Assembly: GCA_934141605.1 (NCBI GenBank)
Contig: CAKPCL010000004.1
Location: 1-64,000, forward strand
Source: an uncultured Clostridia bacterium
GTDB taxonomy: Bacteria; Bacillota; Clostridia; TANB77; CAG-508
Direction: 5' to 3'
Length of the DNA stretch: 64,000 nt
A model generated the notes under the pieces. It was not told where the DNA came from, made no database searches, and saw only the letters and a list, made by a program, of their open reading frames with translations. Made by a program: the position numbers and the translations under genes. This document shows, in pieces, positions 27,334 through 36,770 of the stretch; the first letter of the stretch is position 1; the number at the start of each line of letters is the position of its first letter.

Positions 27334-27912
27334 TCACAATTTTTTTGCTATCACATTAAATATATGCCAATGCTTCATGTTACCTAATCCAGTAAAATCA
27401 TCTTTTTCAACTTCTTTAAATTCTATAATCTTAAAACCTTTAAATAATTCTATCACTTGCAATTTGGTCAAAAAAGTCATCTCAACTTTTGTTTTTTTCC
27501 ACTCATCATTAACTCCAAAAAAATTACCCACAAAATATCCTTCCTTTAGCATACTATCATTTATCTTATCCCATAATTTCTTAAAATTGTTTTTATTGCA
27601 AAATGAAAGACTAAAATTAGCAACAATTAAGTTATTCTTTTCTAATTCAATATATTCAAATTTTTGCCTCGAAAATTTAAACTGTTTTAATTCTTTTTCA
27701 GATAATTTTGATGTAATTAATGATTCAACATTTTCTATATCAATTGCTAGTACATTCCAGCCTTTTTTTATTAAACATACTGTATCTCTTCCTGCCCCAC
27801 ACCCAATATCAACCGCATTACCAGGTTCTACATTTAATTCAATAAATTTTCTAACAGTGTAATTGGCTTTTGCATTTTTTGTATTATCATAATATTTTTC
27901 TATATTTTTCAT
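27334..27912 (-). CDS. Class I SAM-dependent methyltransferase
   Basis: This 192-aa protein has motif I AVDIGCGAGRDTVCL (about 33-47), an acidic residue after beta-2 (LAIDIEN) and IVANFSLSFCN at the motif IV position. It resembles TehB-like small-molecule methyltransferases. Its ATG overlaps the stop of a decayed NUDIX fragment. The substrate is unknown. Confidence 0.82.
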   Translation of the reverse strand: MKNIEKYYDNTKNAKANYTVRKFIELNVEPGNAVDIGCGAGRDTVCLIKKGWNVLAIDIENVESLITSKLSEKELKQFKFSRQKFEYIELEKNNLIVANFSLSFCNKNNFKKLWDKINDSMLKEGYFVGNFFGVNDEWKKTKVEMTFLTKLQVIELFKGFKIIEFKEVEKDDFTGLGNMKHWHIFNVIAKKL

Positions 27913-28079
27913 ATTTCTCGTTCCTTAAGTATTTTTTTAAATAATTCCCTAGTATTATTATATGTAATTGTTTTAATTGCCTCATCAAAATCTAACCATT
28001 TTATATCATTTACTTCACATTCCTGTGCTTTTATATTTCCACCTACACATTTGGCAATAAATAAAATCACTTGTTTTAA
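27909..28079 (-). pseudogene. C-terminal fragment of a NUDIX hydrolase
   Basis: About 56 codons read QVILFIAKCVGGNIKAQE, then WLDFDEAIKTITYNNTRELF, which fits the C-terminal half of an Ap4A-hydrolase-type NUDIX protein. There is no NUDIX box and no start, and an in-frame stop lies at 28080-28082. Its TGA overlaps the methyltransferase ATG (ATGA). It is a deletion remnant. Confidence 0.68.
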
Positions 28080-28130
28080 TTAACAGATTTCTGATTTAAT
28101 ATATTTCCAAACTCATCAAAGTTTTTGATT

Positions 28131-28226
28131 TTAAATGTTATTAGTTTTTTCTTCTACTATCTTATAAAATTCATTTAACTCACATTTGATTTTTACTGTT
28201 ATTTCATTACTTTCTTTTAAACTCAT
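28131..28226 (-). pseudogene. N-terminal fragment of a CYTH-domain protein
   Basis: The ATG at 28226, behind GGGAGA, starts a 31-codon piece with SLKESNEITVKIKCELNEFY before TAA at 28131-28133. E-x-x-x-K-x-K at the N-terminus is the CYTH (class IV adenylate cyclase/ThTPase) signature. The rest of the domain is missing. It is fused by deletion to the NUDIX fragment. Confidence 0.6.
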
Positions 28227-28301
28227 TTAATTTTCTCCCTTATTATTTTATTTGTGTTTGTAATATTTTTTTGGAATTTTTTGGTAATTTTCAAAAAACA
28301 C

Positions 28302-28331
28302 TTGACAAAACAAACTCCAAAGTTGTATAAT
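28302..28331 (+). promoter_or_regulatory. Promoter of tRNA-fMet
   Basis: TTGACA (28302-28307) and TATAAT (28326-28331) are 18 nt apart, and the -10 box ends 16 nt before the tRNA 5' end. Confidence 0.85.
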
Positions 28332-28347
28332 AAATAAGTCAATACAT

Positions 28348-28423
<76 letters not shown>

Positions 28424-28438
28424 AAACAACATTATCCG

Positions 28439-28468
28439 AACATCTACAAAATGTAGATGTTTTTTTAT
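28439..28468 (+). terminator. Terminator of tRNA-fMet
   Basis: AACATCTACA (28439-28448) pairs with TGTAGATGTT (28452-28461), followed by a T run. Confidence 0.9.
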
Positions 28469-28500
28469 ATTATAAAATCAATATCAAAAACTCATTTTAA

Positions 28501-28553
28501 AATATAAAAAGGGATTTAATGTGGTGGCTCTAAAATTCCGTCACAAAATCCCT
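28501..28553 (-). terminator. Terminator of the AMP-ligase gene
   Basis: On the minus strand AGGGATTT and AAATCCCT (28546-28553 and 28510-28517) enclose a 28-nt arm that can fold further (TGTGACGG/CCACCACA region), then TTTTTATATT. Stems of this GGGATT type with a long inner arm recur after the vanW-like and ttcA-like genes. Confidence 0.7.
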
Positions 28554-28560
28554 ATTTTAC

Positions 28561-30414
28561 TTATTTATTATTTAATTCCTTATATCTTTTAATTTTCATA
28601 GTAGATGTTTTTTCAAACTCGCCTTCTTTAATTTCCAAAGACTTAATAGATTTATAAGAAGTCAACTTTTTATTTACTTCCTTAACATTTTTCCAAATCA
28701 CATCATAAATTTCTTTGTCAGAAAGTTTACCATACAACTCCTCTATTTTTTCATAATCAGGAATAACTCTAGCTGTTATAATCAATTCTTTTTCTTCCTT
28801 CTTACTGTCAGCCTCTGGCTTTTTACCATAAACCATAGATTCTTTTATTTCATCTACTTTGTCTAAAAGCATTTCTATTTCCTCTGGATAAATATTTTTT
28901 CCATTTTGAGTAACGATAACATTTTTGCTTCTACCAGTTATAAATATATAACCGTCTTCATCAATATAACCAATATCACCTGAATGGAAATATCCATCTT
29001 CGTCAATTACTTTTTTAGTTTCTTCTTCATCTTCATAATAACCCATCATCAAAGTTGGTGTTTTAATTAATAATTCACCTTCACCATTTTCATTTGGATC
29101 TTTTACTTTAACATCTGCTTGAACAATTGCTTTTCCTGCTGAGCCTACACAAGGTTTATATTCTGGTGTTAATGCTGATATTGGAGCTGTTTCTGTTAAT
29201 CCATATCCTTGTAAAAATGAAATTCCTATATCTTCTAACCAATTTCCTACTTTTCTATCAATTGGTGCAGCTGCAGAAACTATTATCCTCAAATTTCCAC
29301 CTAAGTTGTCATATATCTCTCTAAATACTTTTTTCTTTATATCTATTCCTGCTCCTTTTAGAGCATTAGTAACAGATATCATTGTATTTACCATCTTGTC
29401 TTTTTTACTTTTTACTATTTTTTCATTTATTTTTTTGTATAAGCTTTCTACTAAAAGTGGAACAGTCAAGATTGCTGTTGGCTTTGCTTCTTGTAAATTA
29501 GGAACTATATATCTTAATCCTTCACATATTGCTACTGATGCTCCAGTTGCCATAGGAAGTAAAAATCCTATAGTTGATTCATAACAATGATGTAATGGTA
29601 AAACTGAAAATAGCATGTCTATTGGATACAATTTTACATATGCTGATACAGCATTGATATTTTCAGCTAAATTCCTGTTGTTTAACATTACCCCTTTTGC
29701 ATTTGAAGTAGTTCCTGATGTAAAGAATAATATTTTAAATTCTTCTGGGTCTATTTCTATATTTGCAAAACTATTATCTCCTGATTTTATTATAGCTTTT
29801 CCTAAATCTATTAAATATTGTAATCCTACATCTTTTCCTTCTAATTTTTCATCAGATTTCATTTTAATAAAATATTCTACTTCTGGAACTTTTTCTTTAA
29901 TTTTTTCAATATCTTCCTCTTTTTTTGGTGAATATATTATTGCAGATGCTTTTGATCTTCTTACTATGTTTTCTAATTCGTTTGTTGGTAACTCTCTATC
30001 AGTTGGAACTGCAATACCTACTCCACATAGCATTGCCATATATGATACATACCAACCATATTGTGTTTCTCCAATTATTATTACCTTTTTGTTTTTTAGA
30101 TTTAAAACATTAGTTAATGCTGTTCCTAGTCCAAATACATCTTCTTTAAATTCTTTATATGTAGTTATTTTGTATGGTGTTTTATGATCTGGCTTTTCTA
30201 GTATACAATCTTCATTTGGATATTTTTCTGCTGATTGTAAGAAAAATTCTTTTACTGTTTTATAGTGTGTCATATCTTCATAAGGTGTTTCTCTTTTTTT
30301 CTTTAAATTTTTCTTTTCTAATTTTTCATAATCAATTTCATTTAGTTCTTCCATTACATCCATTTTCATTTTTTTGAATTTCATTTTTGGAACTTTTATA
30401 TCTCTTAATCCCAT
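28561..30414 (-). CDS. AMP-dependent long-chain acyl-CoA ligase-like protein
   Basis: This roughly 617-aa member of the adenylate-forming family has A3 TSGTTSNAKGV, A5 QGYGLTET, A7 HSGDIGYIDEDG and A10 region SYKSIKSLEIKEGEFEKTST with the catalytic Lys near the C-terminus. It activates a carboxylic acid, most likely a fatty acid, to acyl-AMP and then acyl-CoA. The basic N-terminus may contact membranes. ATG 30414 is 8 nt from AGAGG; the ATG 6 nt earlier is too close. The promoter lies at 30450-30478. Confidence 0.9.
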   Translation of the reverse strand: MGLRDIKVPKMKFKKMKMDVMEELNEIDYEKLEKKNLKKKRETPYEDMTHYKTVKEFFLQSAEKYPNEDCILEKPDHKTPYKITTYKEFKEDVFGLGTALTNVLNLKNKKVIIIGETQYGWYVSYMAMLCGVGIAVPTDRELPTNELENIVRRSKASAIIYSPKKEEDIEKIKEKVPEVEYFIKMKSDEKLEGKDVGLQYLIDLGKAIIKSGDNSFANIEIDPEEFKILFFTSGTTSNAKGVMLNNRNLAENINAVSAYVKLYPIDMLFSVLPLHHCYESTIGFLLPMATGASVAICEGLRYIVPNLQEAKPTAILTVPLLVESLYKKINEKIVKSKKDKMVNTMISVTNALKGAGIDIKKKVFREIYDNLGGNLRIIVSAAAPIDRKVGNWLEDIGISFLQGYGLTETAPISALTPEYKPCVGSAGKAIVQADVKVKDPNENGEGELLIKTPTLMMGYYEDEEETKKVIDEDGYFHSGDIGYIDEDGYIFITGRSKNVIVTQNGKNIYPEEIEMLLDKVDEIKESMVYGKKPEADSKKEEKELIITARVIPDYEKIEELYGKLSDKEIYDVIWKNVKEVNKKLTSYKSIKSLEIKEGEFEKTSTMKIKRYKELNNK

Positions 30415-30449
30415 TTTCATTACCTCTTTTATTTTATTTTTATATTGAT

Positions 30450-30478
30450 ATTATACAAAAAACTCTTAATTTTTTCAA
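30450..30478 (-). promoter_or_regulatory. Promoter of the acyl-CoA ligase gene
   Basis: On the minus strand TTGAAA (30473-30478) and TATAAT (30450-30455) are 17 nt apart. It lies just after the UGA stop of the exchanger gene, which confirms that this stop is real. Confidence 0.8.
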
Positions 30479-30527
30479 GACTATTTAAAATTTTGTAACA
30501 GCTAGTCAGTTTTATATCAACATCTAT

Positions 30528-31508
30528 TCATGCATATAAAACAATCCCTACTATATAAGCTATATATGTCAATACAAATGTAATCCCATTAGCTCTAGAC
30601 ATCTGATTTTTCTTACCAACAAAAGGAAACATTCCTAAAACAATTGACCCAATAATTAAAAGGATTATATTACTATCATAAGATTTTGAATAATTAATCG
30701 GTGCCAACACAGCAGAAGTCCCTATTATTAACAATATATTAAATATTTGAGAACCCAATATATTACCTATTGCCATATCCGTTTCTCCCTTTTTAGTAGC
30801 AGCTATAGATGTTATTAATTCTGGCAAACTTGTACTAAATGCAACTATTGTTAAACTTATTAATTTTTCACTTATCCCTAATCCTTTTGCTATTTCCACA
30901 CTATTATTTACTACTAAATCTCCACCTAATTTTAATCCTATTATTCCCATTATAATTCCAAATAAGGATTCCCATACTGGTACTTCTTTTTTTCCTTCTG
31001 TTCTTATCTCTAGTATTTTTTCTGCATTTTCAAATTCTCCACCTTTTTTTGCCATTATTAGATTATAAATTATAAATAAAACACAAAATGCTAATAATAT
31101 TATTCCTTCTTTTCTGGTTATAATATTAATTTCTTCACCATTTCCATTTATACACAAAATAAATAAAAGTACTGTTGCAAATATTGTGTACGGTATTTCG
31201 AATAATCTTGTTTCTTTTTTGAAAACCAAGGGTTTGATTATAGAACATGCGCCTAATATAAAAAACATATTTGCTATATTACTTCCTACAACATTTCCTA
31301 TTGCTAAGTCTGAATGTCCTTCTATTGCTGATGTTACACTTACTACTAATTCTGGCATTGAAGTACCTATTGCTACAATTGTCAATCCTATTACTATCTC
31401 TGGAATATGAAATTTCTTTGCAATTTCACTTGCACCATCTACTAAAAAATCTGCACCTTTTATTAATAAAACAAATCCTATTATTATAATTATAATGTTT
31501 AAAAGCAT
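30528..31508 (-). CDS. CaCA-family calcium/sodium antiporter (YrbG-like)
   Basis: This 326-aa integral membrane protein has the two inverted alpha-repeats of the exchanger family: AIGTSMPELVVSVTSA...GNVVGSNIANM and AFSTSLPELITSIAAT...GNILGSQIFNI. Ten or eleven helices are expected. It exchanges Na+ or H+ for Ca2+ across the membrane. The gene ends in TGA, followed by promoter-like noncoding DNA, so UGA is a normal stop in this genome. Confidence 0.92.
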   Translation of the reverse strand: MLLNIIIIIIGFVLLIKGADFLVDGASEIAKKFHIPEIVIGLTIVAIGTSMPELVVSVTSAIEGHSDLAIGNVVGSNIANMFFILGACSIIKPLVFKKETRLFEIPYTIFATVLLFILCINGNGEEINIITRKEGIILLAFCVLFIIYNLIMAKKGGEFENAEKILEIRTEGKKEVPVWESLFGIIMGIIGLKLGGDLVVNNSVEIAKGLGISEKLISLTIVAFSTSLPELITSIAATKKGETDMAIGNILGSQIFNILLIIGTSAVLAPINYSKSYDSNIILLIIGSIVLGMFPFVGKKNQMSRANGITFVLTYIAYIVGIVLYA

Positions 31509-31541
31509 ATCTTTTTCCTCTTTCTTTTTAAATTTGAATTT

Positions 31542-32285
31542 TTATAGTTTAGTAGCAAAAAAGCCTATTATAAAACCTATCATATTGCCAATAGCTGACA
31601 TTCTTCCTTTATATAATTTATTTGATTCTGGTATTAATTCACCAGAGACAATATATAGCATTGCACCTGCCGCAAAGCTTAGGCAAATAGCAATTATCGC
31701 TTCTGATATTGAGCCTATAATTGCTCCAAAAAATGCACCTATTCCTGTTGTTATCCCTGATAAAATTACATAAAAAATAACTTTTGATTTTTTCATTCCA
31801 CCATTTTTCATAGGTACTGCCATTGATATTCCTTCTGGTATATCATGTAAACAAATAGCTATTGCTAATCCAAATCCTAATCTTAAAGATGCTTCAAAGC
31901 CAGACCCTATTGCCAAGCCTTCGGGAAAATTATGTATTGCTAATCCAATTGATACAATTATTCCTGTTTTTAACAAATCATTAGTACTTGCATATTTTTG
32001 CTGTTTTTTATTAAATTTTTTTTGAACTATTACATCACAAAATATCATTGATATTATCCCTATTAATACTCCAAATACAACTCCATATATACTGCTAATT
32101 CCCAATGCCTCTGGTATTAAATCAAAACATATTACCGCCATCATTAATCCTGATGCGAAAGATAATATAAAACTTAAAAATTTATTTGAATTTTTTTTGA
32201 TAACTATTCCTAATATTCCTCCTAATGTAGTTCCAAATGTACCAAAAAATAATCCTAATAATGTTGTTTTTAAAATTTCATTCAT
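31542..32285 (-). CDS. zupT: ZIP-family metal transporter
   Basis: This 247-aa protein has eight predicted helices with the metal-binding motifs HNFPEGLAIG and HDIPEGISMA of helices IV and V. It imports Zn2+ and possibly Fe2+ or Mn2+. It lies in the same orientation as the Ca2+/Na+ exchanger, about 30 nt upstream of it, so the two may be co-transcribed. The symbol follows the ZupT-like subfamily and is less certain than the family. Confidence 0.88.
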   Translation of the reverse strand: MNEILKTTLLGLFFGTFGTTLGGILGIVIKKNSNKFLSFILSFASGLMMAVICFDLIPEALGISSIYGVVFGVLIGIISMIFCDVIVQKKFNKKQQKYASTNDLLKTGIIVSIGLAIHNFPEGLAIGSGFEASLRLGFGLAIAICLHDIPEGISMAVPMKNGGMKKSKVIFYVILSGITTGIGAFFGAIIGSISEAIIAICLSFAAGAMLYIVSGELIPESNKLYKGRMSAIGNMIGFIIGFFATKL

Positions 32286-32352
32286 TATAAAACTCCTTAA
32301 AATTTACTTTATTCAAGTATATTTTAAAGAGTTTATTTTTATACATATATAA

Positions 32353-33414
32353 TTATTCTTCATCACCTTTTAGTCTTTCTGCTCTATCTGCTGCAATTAA
32401 ATTATCAACCATTTCATCAATGTTACCATTTAAGAAATTTTCCATTTGATAAATGCTCATACCAATTCTATGGTCTGTAATTCTTCCTTGGGGATAATTA
32501 TAAGTTCTTATTTTCTCACTTCTATCTCCAGATCCAACTTGAGATTTTCTTGCATTTGCAACTTCACTGTCTTGTTTTTGTTTTTCTATTTCATATAGTT
32601 TTGTTCTAAGCATTCTCATTGCATTGTCTCTGTTTTGGAATTGTGATCTTTCTGTTTGACATTCAACTACAATTCCTGTTGGCTCATGTATAAGTCTTAC
32701 AGCTGATGATGTTTTATTAATATGTTGTCCACCAGCTCCTGAAGAACGAAATACTTCCATTTTTATATCTGCTGGGTTAATTTCTATTTCTACATCTTCT
32801 ACGACTGGAAGTACTGCAACCGTAGCTGTTGATGTATGAATTCTTCCACTACTTTCTGTGTCTGGAACTCTTTGTACTCTATGTACACCACTTTCAAATT
32901 TTAATCTGCTATATACTCCTTTTCCTGTAACCATAAAAGTTATTTCTTTATATCCACCTAAGCCTGTTTCATTTTCGTTTAAAACTTCTACTTTCCAGTG
33001 TTTAGTTTCGGCATACATTGTGTACATTCTAAATAATGTACCAGCAAATAGTGCTGCTTCTTCTCCTCCTGCTCCTGCTCTAATTTCACATATAATGTTT
33101 TTGTCATCATCTGGGTCTTTTGGAATTAGCAAAAATTTTAATTCTTCTTCCAATTTTGGTAATTTTTCTTTATTATCATAATATTCCATTTCTGCCAATT
33201 CTTTAAGTTCTTTGTCTTCCATCATTTCTTTGGCATCTTCCATTGCTTGTTTTGCTTTTTTATATTCTCTAAATTTTAATACTACATCTTCAATGCTTGC
33301 ATGTTCTTTCATCAATTTTTGCCACTCTGATTGATTAGATATTACTTCTGGGTCACTAATCATTTTTGTTAATTCTTCATATCTTTTTTCTACTGCTTCT
33401 AATTTCTCAAACAT
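32353..33414 (-). CDS. prfA: Peptide chain release factor 1
   Basis: This 353-aa protein has the GGQ catalytic motif at 228-230 ([11 protein letters not shown]). The tripeptide anticodon region [19 protein letters not shown] has PDT at 184-186, the RF1 form (P-x-T) rather than the RF2 SPF. It reads UAA and UAG. This fits the rarity of UGA stops in the window. Usual prfA neighbours (hemK, rpmE) are absent here. Confidence 0.96.
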   Translation of the reverse strand: MFEKLEAVEKRYEELTKMISDPEVISNQSEWQKLMKEHASIEDVVLKFREYKKAKQAMEDAKEMMEDKELKELAEMEYYDNKEKLPKLEEELKFLLIPKDPDDDKNIICEIRAGAGGEEAALFAGTLFRMYTMYAETKHWKVEVLNENETGLGGYKEITFMVTGKGVYSRLKFESGVHRVQRVPDTESSGRIHTSTATVAVLPVVEDVEIEINPADIKMEVFRSSGAGGQHINKTSSAVRLIHEPTGIVVECQTERSQFQNRDNAMRMLRTKLYEIEKQKQDSEVANARKSQVGSGDRSEKIRTYNYPQGRITDHRIGMSIYQMENFLNGNIDEMVDNLIAADRAERLKGDEE

Positions 33415-33549
33415 AAAAATTCTCCTTTAATATAAATTACCTTGCTATTATACTACAAATTTATTATATTTACAAGTACAAAAGGTTTTTTATTATTTTT
33501 TCAAATATTAATATATCAACTCTTATAGCAATTAGTTTTAATTTTTAAA

Positions 33550-35487
33550 TTATAATTTTATATAATTAAATTTAATGTCTGCATTTTCTAAAATATTTTT
33601 TTCCCTGTTTGTACATGTAAAAATAATAATTTGTCTATTACTAAATTTTGTATTTAAATATTCTAAAATATTTTTTAATCTTTCATCATCATAAAAAGCA
33701 AAAGCTTCATCTAATAAAATAGGAACTTTTTCATCAGATAATTCATCAACCATAGAAAGTCTTAAAGACAAATACAATTGGTCAATAGTTCCAATGCTAA
33801 ATCTGTTTGCAGGAACATAGTCACCATTTTCTAGTTCAATAATTAATCCTTCATCTTCATTAAACATGACTTTGTTATATTTTCCATTTGAAATTGCAGA
33901 AATATTGTAAGATAAATTCTCTGTAAATTTAGGGGTTACTGAGTTTTTCATTTTCTCGTAATTTTCGTTCAAAACTTCTTTTGCTAAATTAAAACTTGTA
34001 TTTAAATTTTTTAAGGTTAACATTTTTTCATTATTGTTAACTATATCTTCTTCTATTTTTGATAAATTTTCTAAATTTGGTTCTATATTTTTCTTGTCTA
34101 AATTCAAAGTATGTAATGTTATTTTTTTATCATTTATTTCTTTTTGTATTTTTTCAATTTCATAATTTATATTTTCTAAATTAATAAAATTATTTATTTT
34201 ATTTTTTTCTATTTTATTTAAATATTTATTTTTTATTTTTTCTTTTTCTAAATTAATTTTAAAATTAAAATTATTTTTTAATTTATTTATTTCTTCGTCC
34301 AAATTATTTAAATTATTTTCCAGAATTTTTTTCTCATTTTCTAAATTAATTAATTCAAAATTTATTTTTTCAAAATTATTTTTTTCTATTTTTTGTTTAT
34401 TTTTTATTTTTTTATTTTGATTACTAATTAAAAATATATAAAAAATTAAAAACGCTGGTACTGTAAGAAGAAAAATATATTTAAAATTATTATTTTTAAT
34501 AAAAATAAATTGTAAAATATTTATTAAAATTAATATAATAAAAATAATATTTAATATTATATTTTTATTTTTTTTATTTTCTAATTTTTTTTCTGAATAT
34601 TTTTCAAAAATATTTTTATTTTCATTTTTAAATTCATTTATTTTTTTATTTAATAAATCTATTTTTTCAAAATTTTCTTTTTTAATATTTTCTTTTATTT
34701 TTATTTTTTCATTTTCAATTTTTTCATCCTCATTTAATATTTTTATTTCTCTTAAAAAATTATTTTCATTTTCCAAATTTTTAATATCGTTACTTAAATT
34801 ATTTTCTTGTTCTTCAAATTCATATTTAAAGTTTTTATATTTTTCTAAGTTTTCTTTTTCATTTAATAATTCTTGCAAATTTCTGCCAATTATGTTAATA
34901 GGCTTTTCCCTAGACCTATCTGTTCCAACTTCATCTAATTGCCTTCTATTTATTCTATCAATTACTAGTTTAAATGATGTGCTATCATCTCCTGTTTGAG
35001 CTAAATTTGCTATTTTTTGAATTAAAAAATTCTGAGCTTGGTTTTCTAATTTCACTTCATTTTGATTAATTGCAAGTGTAGATAAAAATAAATCTTCATC
35101 TATTTTAGTCTGTTCATAAAAAAATTCATTTCCTTTATTTTTATCAATATTAAATTCTTTTGAAATGTCTTCCATATTTTCATTAAATATTTTGGGATTT
35201 TTTTTATTAAAATCTCTATATATTTCAAATTTTTGTTTATTATCCAATTCGTATTCTACTTTGCCTGAAAATTCTTCTCCAGTCCAAGGTTGGTATTTTT
35301 CGTAGTCTGAAATTTCTTTTCCTTTTTTATTTTTAGAAATTCCATAAAAGGAATTAATTATAAAATTAATTAAAGTAGATTTTCCGGCTTCATTTTGCCC
35401 ATAAATTATATTTATTCCATTTTCTAAACTAATTTCTTTTTCTTTTATTTTTCCATAAGAATTTATTTTTAATTTATTAATTTTCAA
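33550..35487 (-). CDS. yhaN: YhaN-like SMC/Rad50-type ATPase
   Basis: This 645-aa protein has N-terminal Walker A IYGQNEAGKSTLINF (about 29-43) and the RSREKP region. A very Lys/Asn/Glu-rich coiled coil (about 210-510) contains one hydrophobic pair of helices near 320-365, as in YhaN. The C-terminal signature SIGTIDQLYLSLRL is followed by Walker B PILLDEAFAFYDD. It forms a DNA-processing complex with the phosphoesterase encoded immediately upstream. The coiled-coil DNA is almost pure A/T. Confidence 0.85.
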   Translation of the reverse strand: MKINKLKINSYGKIKEKEISLENGINIIYGQNEAGKSTLINFIINSFYGISKNKKGKEISDYEKYQPWTGEEFSGKVEYELDNKQKFEIYRDFNKKNPKIFNENMEDISKEFNIDKNKGNEFFYEQTKIDEDLFLSTLAINQNEVKLENQAQNFLIQKIANLAQTGDDSTSFKLVIDRINRRQLDEVGTDRSREKPINIIGRNLQELLNEKENLEKYKNFKYEFEEQENNLSNDIKNLENENNFLREIKILNEDEKIENEKIKIKENIKKENFEKIDLLNKKINEFKNENKNIFEKYSEKKLENKKNKNIILNIIFIILILINILQFIFIKNNNFKYIFLLTVPAFLIFYIFLISNQNKKIKNKQKIEKNNFEKINFELINLENEKKILENNLNNLDEEINKLKNNFNFKINLEKEKIKNKYLNKIEKNKINNFINLENINYEIEKIQKEINDKKITLHTLNLDKKNIEPNLENLSKIEEDIVNNNEKMLTLKNLNTSFNLAKEVLNENYEKMKNSVTPKFTENLSYNISAISNGKYNKVMFNEDEGLIIELENGDYVPANRFSIGTIDQLYLSLRLSMVDELSDEKVPILLDEAFAFYDDERLKNILEYLNTKFSNRQIIIFTCTNREKNILENADIKFNYIKL

Positions 35488-35516
35488 AATTTACTCTCCT
35501 CTCTATAAAAATTATT

Positions 35517-36602
35517 TTATTCTAATGCTTCTAAACCTATCTCTACTGCTTTTTCTATTATTTCTTTATCTTCTTCTGATAAATTATCTTCATTTAATTT
35601 TTGTAACATTTCTTTTGCAAATAGTCCCTTTAATGTAGTTTCATTTGCTAATTTTTCTAAATTATAATCTATTTTTGTTTTATTTTTTATTTTAATTATT
35701 TTATCATTTAAAATTAATTTATATAATTCGTATTTATTAATTTCAAATTTTCTTTTTCCGACTAAAATAATTTCTATTAATTCATTTTCTTTAAATTTTA
35801 TTTCATTAATTTTTTCAATTAATTCTTCTTTAGAATTTATTCCTGTTACATCAACTTCTTGTAGTTTAAATTCCATTTCATCTAATGGCATAAATTCCAA
35901 TTGTATCTTGTCTTTTTCTAAATTTCCAACAATCATACCATGTGAACCTAATTCATCAAATCCTAATGAAACAGTAGAACCTGGATAAACTATATTTTGA
36001 TTTTCTTCTTGGTTGTAATCCAATTTATGTATATGTCCCAAGGCTACATAGTCAAATTTTTTTGTTTTTAACATTTTTCTGGTTAATGGATTGTATTCAT
36101 TATTTTCAATTGCTCCTCCATCTAATGAACCATGTATTACTAAAATATTTAATTTAGTATTGTCTTCTATTTCTATATTTTCAATTCCACTATTTTTGCA
36201 GTAAAAATCATCAAATCCATATCCATATATATTTGCTTCTTCAGTTTCTATTTTTTCTATTTTTGAATTGAATATTTTAACATTTTCGTTCCAAATAAAT
36301 TTATTATAATATGAATTTTTTATGTATGGATCGTGATTTCCAGGTGATATAAATATCTTTGTTTCTGGTATTTCTTTAAATAAATTGTTTATATATTCTA
36401 TAGTTGATTTTTTTATATATTTTTGTTCATATAAGTCTCCTGAAATAAATAAGTATTTTATATTATTTTCTTTTATATATTCTATTGCTTTTTTTAGAGC
36501 TTTTCTTTGTTCTAATCTTCTTAAATTTCCTAGTCCTTCCTTGTCTGAAAGATTTACAAAAGGGCTATCAAAATGTATATCTGCTATATGTACAAATTTC
36601 AT
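35517..36602 (-). CDS. yhaO: YhaO-like metallophosphoesterase (DNA repair exonuclease family)
   Basis: ATG 36602 starts MKFVHIADIHFDSPF; GGAGG lies 5 nt before it, inside a spurious ATG 12 nt upstream. The 361-aa protein has the Mre11/SbcD motifs DIHFDSP, ISGDLYEQ, SPGNHDPY, VIHGSLDG and GHIHKLDY. It is the nuclease partner of the ATPase encoded 29 nt downstream. The yhaO-yhaN pair is conserved in Firmicutes. Confidence 0.9.
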   Translation of the reverse strand: MKFVHIADIHFDSPFVNLSDKEGLGNLRRLEQRKALKKAIEYIKENNIKYLFISGDLYEQKYIKKSTIEYINNLFKEIPETKIFISPGNHDPYIKNSYYNKFIWNENVKIFNSKIEKIETEEANIYGYGFDDFYCKNSGIENIEIEDNTKLNILVIHGSLDGGAIENNEYNPLTRKMLKTKKFDYVALGHIHKLDYNQEENQNIVYPGSTVSLGFDELGSHGMIVGNLEKDKIQLEFMPLDEMEFKLQEVDVTGINSKEELIEKINEIKFKENELIEIILVGKRKFEINKYELYKLILNDKIIKIKNKTKIDYNLEKLANETTLKGLFAKEMLQKLNEDNLSEEDKEIIEKAVEIGLEALE

Positions 36603-36721
36603 ATTTTCCTCCATAATATTTATTTTATATAGTACTTACTATACAGTATTTAATTTGAAAAAACAAGCGAACACACCAATTTTTTATAAAAACTTTTGTT
36701 CATTTTAAATTATATTAATTG

Positions 36722-36764
36722 GCAAAAAAAAAATGAAAGTTAAGTAATTATCTCAACTTTCATT
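36722..36764 (-). terminator. Terminator of the VirD4-like operon
   Basis: On the minus strand AATGAAAGTT and AACTTTCATT (36755-36764 and 36732-36741) form a stem followed by a run of ten T. It comes just after the VirD4-like stop. Confidence 0.85.
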
Positions 36765-36770
36765 ATAATA

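Noticed and set aside
30528..30530. UGA reassigned to an amino acid throughout this genome
   Set aside because: The Ca2+/Na+ exchanger ends normally in TGA and is followed by a good promoter rather than coding sequence. The long genes use TGG for Trp without TGA, and TGA ends occur in ATGA gene overlaps. Only the two element genes show internal UGA.
33900..34800. Low-complexity A/T tracts as a possible repeat array
   Set aside because: They are the coding sequence of the Lys/Asn/Glu-rich coiled coil of the YhaN-like protein; the frame is open throughout.
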